Shown piece by piece: positions 4,635 to 12,249 of a DNA stretch of 13,777 nucleotides (positions within the stretch are counted from its first letter, which is position 1; every line of letters begins with the position of its first letter). Source of the stretch: Candidatus Falkowbacteria bacterium UBA2355. GTDB lineage: Bacteria > Patescibacteriota > Patescibacteriia > Patescibacteriales > Patescibacteriaceae. The position numbers and the translations under genes were made by a program. Under the pieces are notes generated by a model. The model saw only the letters and a program-made list of their open reading frames with translations. It had not been told where the DNA came from and ran no database searches. The stretch covers positions 1 to 13,777 of the forward strand of contig DDTV01000035.1 in assembly GCA_002344425.1 (NCBI GenBank), given 5' to 3'.

Positions 4635-5345
4635 TTATTCTTGCTTGCGGAACATATACCATTGCTGGCCAATAGTCATGATTGTTGATATGAACCAATA
4701 AAAAGCTAGGCCGCTAGGCAAGCTTAAACAAATAAAAACCGTTAGGGCAGGCATGAAATATAACATCTGTTTATTCATGGCCGCCATAATATTTTCATCC
4801 TTGGCGCCTGGTGCAGTAACGGAAGCCGGCTTCATGGGCATCATTTTTGCTTGAACAAACTGTGAAGCTCCGGCCAAAACAGCTAAAACAATATTTGGTT
4901 TTGAAAAATCAATAAAACCAAAGGCTGTAGTGTTGATTATTCCGGGATTGGCAATGAAAGGATATAAGAGAGTAATGGCTTTGCCGGACAACTCATCTCT
5001 AAAAACCTTGAAGATGGCCCAAAAGAAAGGCAGTTGGATTAAAAGCGGCAAACAAGACGATAGAGGATTAACTTTTTCTTGTTTATAGAGTTCCATCATC
5101 GCCCGACTCATCGCTTCCTTGTCATTGGCGTATTTCTTTTTAATCTCATCAAGTTTGGGTTGGAGATTTTGCAGAGCTCTTTGGCCTTGCAGGGATTTTT
5201 TTGATAGGGGATAAAGCACCAACTTGACAACAATAGTCAGGCCGATAATGGCCAAACCTACGTCATGGCCGGGAATAATATTATAAATCCAAACCAAAAG
5301 GTTAAGAATTGGCTGATAGAAAATAGTCTCAAAAAAATTACCCAT
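4635..5345 (-). CDS. yidC: YidC/Oxa1/Alb3 membrane protein insertase
   Basis: The 236-aa protein has the five-helix YidC/Oxa1 core without the large periplasmic domain of Gram-negative YidC. It starts with a short hydrophobic helix and no lipobox cysteine. Visible family motifs are IVVKLVLYPLSKKS (38-51), a charged cytoplasmic coiled-coil loop (QPKLDEIKKKYANDKEAMSR), LLIQLPFFWAIFKVFRD, and a final pair of helices ending LPSGLAFYWFISTI. The position usually held by the groove arginine appears to be Lys41. It inserts membrane proteins alone or with SecYEG. It is the last gene of rpmH-rnpA-yidD-yidC and starts 18 bases after yidD. The upstream sequence is A-rich with no Shine-Dalgarno motif. Confidence 0.95.
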   Translation of the reverse strand: MGNFFETIFYQPILNLLVWIYNIIPGHDVGLAIIGLTIVVKLVLYPLSKKSLQGQRALQNLQPKLDEIKKKYANDKEAMSRAMMELYKQEKVNPLSSCLPLLIQLPFFWAIFKVFRDELSGKAITLLYPFIANPGIINTTAFGFIDFSKPNIVLAVLAGASQFVQAKMMPMKPASVTAPGAKDENIMAAMNKQMLYFMPALTVFICLSLPSGLAFYWFISTIMTIGQQWYMFRKQE

Positions 5346-5363
5346 AGTTTTTTAAAAAAATTA

Positions 5364-5624
5364 CTAATGATCTGGTACGGGATCAAGACCGCCCTGGCTC
5401 CAAGGATGGCAGCGCAATAAGCGTTTAAAAGCCAGCCAAGAGCCTATTATAAGACCGAAGCGCTCAATTGACCCGATTGCATAATGAGAACAAGTGGGAT
5501 GAAAACGGCAGTATCCATAAGGAAAGAAACGCTTAAGCGGACCATGATCAAAAGACAGTGTGGCTTGATAAAGTTTGAGCAGCCATATTGCCAGCGCACT
5601 TCCAAGTCGATTCATTATAAACAT
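5364..5624 (-). CDS. yidD: YidD, membrane protein insertion efficiency factor
   Basis: The 86-aa protein carries the YidD signature: LYQATLS (18-24), CRFHPTCSHYA (39-49), IERFG (53-57) and RLLRCHPWSQGGLDPVP (68-84), including Cys39, Cys45 and Cys72. YidD is a small membrane-associated protein that assists YidC-dependent insertion. The ATG overlaps the rnpA stop by one base (TGATG), so translation is probably coupled. An ATG three codons later is an alternative start. The region between LYQ and CRF is a few residues longer than usual (SFDHGPLKRFFPYGY). Confidence 0.95.
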   Translation of the reverse strand: MFIMNRLGSALAIWLLKLYQATLSFDHGPLKRFFPYGYCRFHPTCSHYAIGSIERFGLIIGSWLAFKRLLRCHPWSQGGLDPVPDH

Positions 5625-5965
5625 CAGTTTTTTGATAACCGCTTAACTAATAAAGAGTTTAACTCTTGTTTAATAAACGAAAAATCAGCCTTGGCCGCCT
5701 CTGGAAAGGCGATAACGACAATATCCAGTCCAGTCGGCACCAGTAACTCAAAAGCACTGATAGCGGCCCAAAAACGACGTCTTACTCGGTTACGAATTAC
5801 CGCTCGCTTACTGACCTTAGTGCTAACAACAACCGCATAACGGCTTAGATCTCTTTGGTTGCGCAAGGCCTTAATACGGCAAATACCGCTATTAATAGTT
5901 CTGCCGCCGCTAAAAACATGCTCGAAATCCCGTGTCAACCTAAGCCGACGCGACGCGGGCAGCAT
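5624..5965 (-). CDS. rnpA: Ribonuclease P protein component
   Basis: The 113-aa basic protein shows the RnpA features: LRLTRDFEHVFSGGR at 8-22, a beta-sheet core, and the RNR signature KRAVIRNRVRRRFW (53-66) that contacts the RNase P RNA and pre-tRNA leader. It is the protein subunit for 5' maturation of tRNAs. The start lies three bases after the rpmH stop, a close spacing typical of this operon. The stop codon is TGA, overlapping the yidD ATG. No rnpB-like RNA is recognised in this window. Confidence 0.96.
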   Translation of the reverse strand: MLPASRRLRLTRDFEHVFSGGRTINSGICRIKALRNQRDLSRYAVVVSTKVSKRAVIRNRVRRRFWAAISAFELLVPTGLDIVVIAFPEAAKADFSFIKQELNSLLVKRLSKN

Positions 5966-5968
5966 ATT

Positions 5969-6106
5969 TTAAACAGTTAGTTTTTTACGCCCCTTGGCCT
6001 TACGGCGCTTAATAACGGTACGGCCATTCTTAGTTTGCATTCTTTTGCGAAAACCGTGCTTCTTTTTGGAACGGCGGGCGTTTGGTTGGTATGTTCTCTG
6101 TGGCAT
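5969..6106 (-). CDS. rpmH: 50S ribosomal protein L34 (bL34)
   Basis: A 45-aa ORF starts MPQRTYQPNARRSKKKHGFR and ends KKLTV, with the bL34 pattern (T-Y-Q-P-x-x-x-R-x-x-x-x-H-G-F-R-x-R-M, then G-R-x-V-x-x-R-R-x-K-G-R). It is extremely basic. It is the first gene of the minus-strand operon, with rnpA starting three bases after its stop, and lies beside dnaA in the classic bacterial origin arrangement. The sequence before the ATG is A/T only, with no Shine-Dalgarno motif. Confidence 0.97.
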   Translation of the reverse strand: MPQRTYQPNARRSKKKHGFRKRMQTKNGRTVIKRRKAKGRKKLTV

Positions 6107-6128
6107 ATATTAAAAATAATACATGCTT

Positions 6129-6157
6129 AACCTAACATTATTAATACCTTTAGTCAA
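6129..6157 (-). promoter_or_regulatory. Possible promoter for rpmH-rnpA-yidD-yidC
   Basis: On the minus strand TTGACT (6157-6152) is followed after 17 bases by TAGGTT (6134-6129). The -10 match is weak, so this is tentative. It is divergent from the dnaA promoter. Confidence 0.35.
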
Positions 6158-6167
6158 TTAATATGCC

Positions 6168-6198
6168 TTATCCACCCCTTATCAACAGCTTATAAACA
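6168..6198 (+). promoter_or_regulatory. DnaA-box-like sites upstream of dnaA
   Basis: TTATCCACC (6168-6176, one mismatch), TTATCAACA (6179-6187, one mismatch) and TTATAAACA (6190-6198, two mismatches) form a regular array, 11 bases start to start, between the divergent rpmH and dnaA promoters. They could serve autoregulation of dnaA and be part of the origin. Confidence 0.6.
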
Positions 6199-6209
6199 AA
6201 TCAAGACCT

Positions 6210-6238
6210 TTTACCTAAAGACTTATTCTTGGTATACT
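6210..6238 (+). promoter_or_regulatory. dnaA promoter
   Basis: TTTACC (6210-6215), a 17-base spacer and TATACT (6233-6238) with an extended -10 TGG give a predicted start near 6245, about 22 bases before the dnaA ATG. It lies just downstream of the DnaA-box-like array. Confidence 0.65.
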
Positions 6239-6266
6239 GTGCCTGAATTTAAGTTAAGAAATTATT

Positions 6267-7616
6267 ATGGATCATGAACAGTTGTGGCAAGCTGTGTTGG
6301 GTGAAATTGAGCTCAACCTATCAAAAGCCAGTTTCACAACCTGGTTTAAAAACACCTTTATTGATTCCTATGACGGCACTCGAGTAGTGATTTGCGTCCC
6401 CAACACTTTTACGCAGGCCTGGCTGCAAAAAAAATACTATCAAGAAATTCTCAGTGCTTTTAAAAATATTACCAAGGATCCGATTAAAGAAATTTCTTAT
6501 AAAATAGAAAACCGCAAACCGCAAAATCGCAGCAATCAAGCCGCACCTGAAAGTACACCGGCAACAACTGCCCTGCCCAAACAAAGCGGAATCAATCGCT
6601 TTGGTCTAAACTCCTACTACACTTTTTCAAATTTTATTGTTGGCAAAGGCAATGAGTTGGCTTACGCCGCCTGCCAAGCAGTTGCCACCAATCCGGGCAA
6701 GGCTTACAACCCTTTGTTTATCTACGGCGGCGTTGGTTTAGGTAAAACCCACCTTCTACAGGCTATTGGCAATGAGTTGTCAAAAAAAACCAATAAAATT
6801 CTCTATGTTACCTCGGAAAAATTTTCCAATGATTATATTAACGAGGTTCGTTCTGGCCGCGCCAAACAACTAAAGGAAAAATATCGCAACGTTGATTTGT
6901 TATTGGTTGACGATGTTCAATTTATGGCGGGAAAGGACGGAACCCAAGAAGAATTCTTTCACACTTTTAATGAGCTGCATCAAACTAACCGCCAAATTGT
7001 TCTAACCTCGGATCGTCCCCCAAAGGCCATCCCAGCCCTTGAAAAACGCCTTCTATCGCGCTTTGAGTGGGGGATGATTGCTGATATCATAGCGCCGGAC
7101 TTCGAAACTAAGCTGGCTATTTTACGCAATAAGTGCCATGAAAAAAATTACCCGCTGTCCGACGATATTCTTAATTACCTGGCTGTTAACATTAATAGCA
7201 ATATTAGAGAACTAGAGGGCGCACTAACGCGTTTAATTACTTACTTTGAGTTTAATAATATACAGCCGACCCTAGAGGGGACCAAAAACATTCTTGCCAC
7301 CACCTTGGCCGAATTCAGAGAAACCAATATTACAAGCAAACACATTATCGAGGCGGTGGCCAAGTTTTTTGATATTGATATCAAGGATTTGGCCGGCAAA
7401 AGCCGCAAAAAAGAATTGGTTGTGCCTCGACAAATCGCCATGTATTTACTGCGCGATGAAATTAGCGCTTCTTTTCCGGCAATCGGACATGAGCTTGGCG
7501 GCCGAGACCACACCACCGCAATCCATGCTTGTAATAAAATAACTGAAGATCTAAAACACAATCAAAAATTAAAACAACAACTACTTTCTATCCGACAATT
7601 ATTTCAAAATCACTAG
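6267..7616 (+). CDS. dnaA: Chromosomal replication initiator DnaA
   Basis: The 449-aa protein has all four DnaA domains. Domain I (1-80) contains LNLSKASFTTWF. Domain II is a short polar linker (about 81-110). The AAA+ domain has Walker A GGVGLGKT (154-161), Walker B LLLVDDVQF (211-219), sensor I around IVLTSD (244-249), the arginine-finger segment RLLSRFEWG (261-269) and sensor II NIRELEGAL (312-320). Domain IV ends with the DNA-binding helix-turn-helix containing GGRDHTTAIHA (411-421). It binds DnaA boxes and melts the origin. The ATG fits domain I exactly. DnaA-box-like sites flank the gene on both sides, consistent with autoregulation and origin function. Confidence 0.99.
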   Translation: MDHEQLWQAVLGEIELNLSKASFTTWFKNTFIDSYDGTRVVICVPNTFTQAWLQKKYYQEILSAFKNITKDPIKEISYKIENRKPQNRSNQAAPESTPATTALPKQSGINRFGLNSYYTFSNFIVGKGNELAYAACQAVATNPGKAYNPLFIYGGVGLGKTHLLQAIGNELSKKTNKILYVTSEKFSNDYINEVRSGRAKQLKEKYRNVDLLLVDDVQFMAGKDGTQEEFFHTFNELHQTNRQIVLTSDRPPKAIPALEKRLLSRFEWGMIADIIAPDFETKLAILRNKCHEKNYPLSDDILNYLAVNINSNIRELEGALTRLITYFEFNNIQPTLEGTKNILATTLAEFRETNITSKHIIEAVAKFFDIDIKDLAGKSRKKELVVPRQIAMYLLRDEISASFPAIGHELGGRDHTTAIHACNKITEDLKHNQKLKQQLLSIRQLFQNH

Positions 7617-7828
7617 CGGGAAAAAGTGTTAATAAGTACTGTTATTTTGTCTAATAAGTTGTGTGCGATTTCTTGAAAAAAAATTTTTAAAAACAAAAAA
7701 TTCCACCCACCCACAGTTGTTGCGGATTTAATCCACAATCTCATCCACAGCTTTTCAAAAAAATTCCCAGCAAAAATAAACAATTAACAGTTTCCACTCC
7801 TTTATTGTTATTATTCTTATATAAATAT
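7617..7828. other. dnaA-dnaN intergenic region, probable replication origin (oriC)
   Basis: The 212-bp gap contains no gene. Its left half is AT-rich (including an A/T tract around 7677-7700), suitable as an unwinding region. TAATCCACA (7729-7737) and TCATCCACA (7741-7749) each differ by one base from the DnaA box TTATCCACA and lie 12 bases apart. CCACCCACA (7707-7715) is a poorer copy. Gene orientation switches from mostly minus (rpmH operon) to plus (dnaA, dnaN) just left of here. The call rests on motif, composition and the conserved gene neighbourhood. Confidence 0.65.
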
Positions 7829-8944
7829 ATGAAAATTATAAGTCTCCAGAAAAATCTTCAAAACAGTCTTTTTGCAACAAGTCACATTGCACAAAAAAAT
7901 ACCACTCTGCCGGTTTTGAATAATATTCTTATTTCTGCCCAGGCTGGAATTATAAAATTAATGAGTACGAATTTAGAGATCGGCATTACGAGCACCATTC
8001 GGGGAAAAATAGAAGAGGAGGGAGCTTTTACGGTTGATGCCCGCACAATTTCTGAATATGTCGCGCTGCTTGATAGTGACAAGGTTTTATTAAGTTCAAC
8101 TGGAGAGGATCTTTCAATTGAATGCGGCGAATATAAAACCAAAATAAAGGGCATAGCGGCCGAAGAGTTTCCTCTTATTCCCAATATTAGTCGCGACAAA
8201 GGCGTCAGTATTGATAAGAATGAGTTTAAAAAAGCTTTGGCGCAGGTGGTTTTCTCGGTTTCAACCGATGAGTCGCGCGCTGAGTTGTCAGGAGTTTTCT
8301 TTTCTATATCGGGCGATTCAATGTTGTTGGTTGGAACTGACAGCTACCGTTTGTCAGAAAAAAGAATCAAAGTAAAAAGCGGTTTAGGGGAGGATTGTCA
8401 GTTTATCTTACCCCTGCGAACTGCCCAAGAATTGGTTCGTGTCGCATCAGTTGAATATGACGAGGAGAGCGAAAGCAATGATTTGGTTTTATATATTTCT
8501 GAAAATCAGTGCCTTTTTGCGGTTGGTGGCGTTGAGTTGGTTTCACGCCTAATTGACGGCCGTTATCCTGATTATAAGCAAATTATTCCAGCCAAGCACG
8601 AGTGTTTGGCAGTTGTACCGCGCGATGAACTAATGAGAGCGGTTAAGGCGGCGGCTATTTTCTCAAGAACCGGAGTTAATGATGTTGTTTTATCTTTTAT
8701 TAAAGATGGTTTAGAGGTTTCTGCCACTTCAAGTCAAACAGGAGAACAAAGCGCTAAAATATTAAGTAACACAAGCGGAAAGGTGGTGGCAATCACCTTA
8801 AATCACCGCTATTTATTAGATGGCCTTAATTCTTTAAGCGGTCCCGAGTTGGTTTTTGAAGTGGTTGATGACGAAACGCCCTGTCTTATTAAAGACAAGG
8901 CGGATAAAGATTATATGTATTTAATTATGCCTATTAAAAAATAG
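7829..8944 (+). CDS. dnaN: DNA polymerase III beta subunit (sliding clamp)
   Basis: The 371-aa product has the length and three-domain layout of bacterial beta clamps. The N-terminus shows LPVLNNILI (27-35), the middle carries FKKALAQVVFSVSTDESR, and the C-terminus ends DYMYLIMPIKK, where family members have the Y-x-x-M-P-hydrophobic end that forms part of the partner-binding pocket. The dimeric ring tethers polymerase to DNA. I chose the ATG at 7829, since homologues start with M-K-hydrophobic just before the first helix. An upstream in-frame TTG at 7805 would add eight hydrophobic residues that do not belong to the fold. No Shine-Dalgarno sequence is present. The stop is 2 bp from the stop of the convergent penicillin-binding gene. 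Confidence 0.98.
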   Translation: MKIISLQKNLQNSLFATSHIAQKNTTLPVLNNILISAQAGIIKLMSTNLEIGITSTIRGKIEEEGAFTVDARTISEYVALLDSDKVLLSSTGEDLSIECGEYKTKIKGIAAEEFPLIPNISRDKGVSIDKNEFKKALAQVVFSVSTDESRAELSGVFFSISGDSMLLVGTDSYRLSEKRIKVKSGLGEDCQFILPLRTAQELVRVASVEYDEESESNDLVLYISENQCLFAVGGVELVSRLIDGRYPDYKQIIPAKHECLAVVPRDELMRAVKAAAIFSRTGVNDVVLSFIKDGLEVSATSSQTGEQSAKILSNTSGKVVAITLNHRYLLDGLNSLSGPELVFEVVDDETPCLIKDKADKDYMYLIMPIKK

Positions 8945-8946
8945 GT

Positions 8947-11520
8947 TTAAGGAATTTTGATTAAGCTGTTTGAGTTTTTGTAATTAAAGTTTAATTTTTG
9001 TTCTGAACAATTATCTATATCATCGCAAACCCTGACTAACAATTCATGGAAGCCGGGAGATAAATAATCAATCGAAGCGTCAAGTGAAAAAGGATAGGTG
9101 CTGATGGTTTGTAGTAAGGTGTTGTCAATAAAATATTGAGCCCTGTTAACTCCGCGCGGAGCCGAGGCCTCAATTTTTATATTTAATTGCGAGCCGGTGC
9201 TTTGGCCGTCATTAAAATTAGTGATTTTAAAACTGGGCCTGTTTTCCAGAGTATGTAAATTATCAAACTCGGTCGGCGGAGTTTCTGAATTAATGTTATT
9301 CTTTTTCGCCCATTCCAAAATACGACTCTCCCATAAATTGAATTGAGGATCAGATGCGGGATTTTTAGGTGCCGGCCCCAAGGGGTCGTTTTTGTTTATA
9401 TAATACAAAATACTGTGTACTTCTTGATAGGTGCGTTCCTCAATAAAAGATTCTGGCGTAAACTCGGTTGCCAATAAGCCCGAAGCCTTATCTATCTTAA
9501 CTTTAGTTTCACCGGTTTTGCCATCAAGCACTGCTTTGCCGGTTATTGGTATGTTGGGGGCGCTGAAATTTTCAACATTTTCTTCACCCAAAACGCGGCG
9601 CATATATTCGTTCCAAATCGGCGCGGCGACGATTGATCCGTCGGCGCCAGCCTTCATTTCCCGATTGTTGTTGTTACCGACCCAAACACCGGTAACAATC
9701 GAAGGAGTATAGCCGATTGTCCAGGCATCGCGGTTATTGTTGGTAGTACCGGTTTTGGCGGCAACCGGACGATTGCCCAGGGTTAGAAAATTGCGCGCGC
9801 CAAAAATATAAGCTCTTTCATTGTTATCTGACAGAGAATAATTAATTTGTCTTGCTATATTGGCATCAAAAACGCGGCGCTCTTCGCTTTTATACTCCTC
9901 CAAAACTTTGCCGCTTCGATCTTCAATTTTTAATATGTAACTCGGATTATGCATAACGCCGTCACGAGCAAAGGCGCTGTAGGCATTGGTGTGTTCTAAA
10001 AGAGTTACCTCGCCGCCTCCCAAAACCAAAGACAAACCAAAACGGTCTTTGTCTTCAAGTGTTGTATAACCAAGTTTTTTAGCTATTTCTTGGACATTAT
10101 CAAGTCCAGCCAAATACAAAGCTTTAACCGCGGGAATATTCAGGGAGCCAGCCAAAGCCTTTTTCATAGTAACCGGACCGTATTCTTGACCATTATAGTT
10201 GCGCGGTTCATAGGGCGCGCCGCCGGCCGCAAAATTAGTAACCACGTCATAGAGAATGGTATTCGGAGTGTAGCCGCGTTCAAAGGCGGCAGCGTAAACA
10301 ATTGGTTTAAAAGACGAACCCGGCTGCCTGGGCTTAAGTACGACATTGACTTGTCCATCAATAGACTCGTTAAAATAATCGCGCGATCCAACCATGGCCA
10401 AAACTTGTCCAGTTTTCGGATCAATTGAAACCAGCGCGGCATTGGTCGCGCTAAAACGTTTCTCATTTTCCTCGGCTTTTTTCTTTAATACTTCTTCAGC
10501 AATCGTCTGTTTATAGGTGTCGAGAGTCGTGTAGATTTTCAAACCACCTTGTTCAACTGTTTTTTCTCCGTATTTTTCAGCCAACATTTCTTTAATATGC
10601 AAAACAAAGTGGGGAGCTATTATATTGTCGGCCGGATTTTTAAAACTTAATTTAACATCCTTGGCTTGTTGAGCCTCTTCTTTACTGATCATGTCTTGCT
10701 CGGCCATTAAATCAAGTACGTAGTGTTGGCGAGCGACTAAGGTGTCTTTGTTGGGGCCATAGGGCGAATAACGCGATGGACTTTGCACCAAAGCCGCTAA
10801 AACGGCGCCCTCTGACAAGCTTAAATCTTTAACGTGCTTGCCGAAATATTTCAAACTAGCCGCTTCAATACCATAGGCGTTTGAACCATAAGGAATTTCA
10901 TTGAAATACATTTGCAATATTTCATCCTTGGAAAAGTTTTTTTCCAAACGGTAAGCAATGATAACTTCCTTGATTTTTCTGATGTAAGATTTTTCAGTGG
11001 TTAAAACCGCGTTTTTTACAAACTGCTGTGTCAGTGTCGAACCGCCGGCTCGGCGATTGGTTAGAATGTTGGTAACGGCTGTGCGGAAAATAGCCCAGAA
11101 ACTAAAACCTTTGTGGTTGTAGAAGTTTTTATCTTCAATGGCAATGGTTGCGTCGCGGACATGCTGGGGGATGTCGCTTAAAGCGACCAAGGTTCTTTTT
11201 TCGTCACCATGGATTTCATATAAAATAGTTTCTCCGCTACGATCGTAAATTTTAGTGCTTTCCGGAATTTCTCGGCTAATCAATTTATTAGGATCAGGTA
11301 GGCCATAAGACAGCCAAACTACAAAACCGAGAATTAAAACCGCTCCAGCAATAATAGTATTGCGAAAATATTTTCTGAATTTAGGCATTGCCCAAAGTGC
11401 GCGCCAATCAAAGCGCGAAGCGCCGTTGCCATGACGCCATTCCCGACGCACTGGGCGCGGGCTGTGTTTGGTTGAGCGCCAAGCGCGGGGAGCTCGGCGT
11501 ATAAAACGAAGATCAGACAT
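8947..11520 (-). CDS. Bifunctional class A penicillin-binding protein (GT51 transglycosylase plus transpeptidase) with Ig-like tail
   Basis: The 857-aa protein builds and cross-links peptidoglycan outside the membrane. A long Arg-rich cytoplasmic N-terminus (1-50) precedes one TM helix (about 55-73). The GT51 domain shows EDKNFYNHKG (129-138, catalytic Glu129), GGSTLTQQ (159-166), RKIKE (181-185) and KDEILQMYFN (198-207). The transpeptidase domain has SSFK (catalytic Ser402, Lys405), SLN (459-461) and KTGT (589-592). After about residue 760 comes a beta-rich module of about 90 residues (RPSFKITNFN to NFNYKN), resembling a bacterial Ig-like fold, with a Cys pair (832, 838) that could be disulfide-bonded. 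All catalytic motifs are intact. It starts 2 bases after the GT2 stop in the same operon. No Shine-Dalgarno motif is seen. Confidence 0.96.
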   Translation of the reverse strand: MSDLRFIRRAPRAWRSTKHSPRPVRREWRHGNGASRFDWRALWAMPKFRKYFRNTIIAGAVLILGFVVWLSYGLPDPNKLISREIPESTKIYDRSGETILYEIHGDEKRTLVALSDIPQHVRDATIAIEDKNFYNHKGFSFWAIFRTAVTNILTNRRAGGSTLTQQFVKNAVLTTEKSYIRKIKEVIIAYRLEKNFSKDEILQMYFNEIPYGSNAYGIEAASLKYFGKHVKDLSLSEGAVLAALVQSPSRYSPYGPNKDTLVARQHYVLDLMAEQDMISKEEAQQAKDVKLSFKNPADNIIAPHFVLHIKEMLAEKYGEKTVEQGGLKIYTTLDTYKQTIAEEVLKKKAEENEKRFSATNAALVSIDPKTGQVLAMVGSRDYFNESIDGQVNVVLKPRQPGSSFKPIVYAAAFERGYTPNTILYDVVTNFAAGGAPYEPRNYNGQEYGPVTMKKALAGSLNIPAVKALYLAGLDNVQEIAKKLGYTTLEDKDRFGLSLVLGGGEVTLLEHTNAYSAFARDGVMHNPSYILKIEDRSGKVLEEYKSEERRVFDANIARQINYSLSDNNERAYIFGARNFLTLGNRPVAAKTGTTNNNRDAWTIGYTPSIVTGVWVGNNNNREMKAGADGSIVAAPIWNEYMRRVLGEENVENFSAPNIPITGKAVLDGKTGETKVKIDKASGLLATEFTPESFIEERTYQEVHSILYYINKNDPLGPAPKNPASDPQFNLWESRILEWAKKNNINSETPPTEFDNLHTLENRPSFKITNFNDGQSTGSQLNIKIEASAPRGVNRAQYFIDNTLLQTISTYPFSLDASIDYLSPGFHELLVRVCDDIDNCSEQKLNFNYKNSNSLIKIP

Positions 11521-11522
11521 GG

Positions 11523-12248
11523 TTATTTATTAATAAGTATATCACGACGCAGGCGAATTAGGGGTAAAATGAATTCACGAGCGATTTTAAGAAAATTTAC
11601 TTTGGTGTGGCGCTTGCCAAGTCGAGTTTCTTGCCAATCAACCGGAACTTCGGCAATTCTTAAACCAAGGTAATGACCCCAAGCAACCAACTCGGTATCG
11701 AAAAACCAACCTTTATCATTAATTTTATGAGCCATTGTTCTAAAGATCTGCGGTCGGACGGCCTTAAAACCGCATTGCAAATCTTTGTAGGGCTGGGCAA
11801 GCACCAAGCGAACTAGGCGGCTGTAGCCTCGCGAAATAAATTCGCGCCAAAAGGAGCGCTTAACCTTTGCTTTTGGGTGAAAACGGCTGCCAACGCTAAT
11901 GTCTTTTATTTTTTTAATCAAAGGCTCAAGCAATCGAGGTAAAGCTTCTAAATCAACCGCCAAATCACTGTCCATATAGGCCGCCACCTCGGCTTCGCTG
12001 TTAAGCCAATGTTGCTTAAGTGTTCTTCCTCGGCCGCCCTTTAAAAAAACCTCAACTTTTAGACGCGGATTTTTTTGTGCCAGAGCGCGTGCGATTTTTT
12101 CCGTATTATCGGAAGAGCCGTTAATTAAAAGACTGACAGCCCAGTCATGTTCTTTGAAGCCTTGGGCGCAAAAAGACAAAACTTTATCCAGGCTCTGAGC
12201 GATAATTTTTTCTTCATTGTAGGCCGGAATGGCAATATCCAAACGCAT
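11523..12248 (-). CDS. Family 2 glycosyltransferase, dolichyl-phosphate mannosyltransferase-like
   Basis: From the ATG at 12248 the product is 241 aa. It has the GT-A fold signature IAIPAYNEEKII (5-16), a nucleotide-binding segment NGSSDNT (43-49), and the metal-binding Asp-x-Asp in YMDSDLA (Asp93, Asp95). It also carries DLQCGFKAVR and WQETRLGKRHTKV, typical of DPM1/polyprenyl-phosphate sugar transferases. It most likely makes a lipid-linked monosaccharide at the cytoplasmic membrane face. There are no TM helices of the GtrB type. An in-frame ATG at 12275 would add nine residues overlapping the upstream gene; the chosen start gives the normal M-R-L-D-I-A-I-P N-terminus one base after the upstream stop. 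Its position between a GT-C enzyme and a penicillin-binding protein suggests a sugar-donor role for envelope glycosylation. Confidence 0.88.
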   Translation of the reverse strand: MRLDIAIPAYNEEKIIAQSLDKVLSFCAQGFKEHDWAVSLLINGSSDNTEKIARALAQKNPRLKVEVFLKGGRGRTLKQHWLNSEAEVAAYMDSDLAVDLEALPRLLEPLIKKIKDISVGSRFHPKAKVKRSFWREFISRGYSRLVRLVLAQPYKDLQCGFKAVRPQIFRTMAHKINDKGWFFDTELVAWGHYLGLRIAEVPVDWQETRLGKRHTKVNFLKIAREFILPLIRLRRDILINK

Positions 12249-12249
12249 A

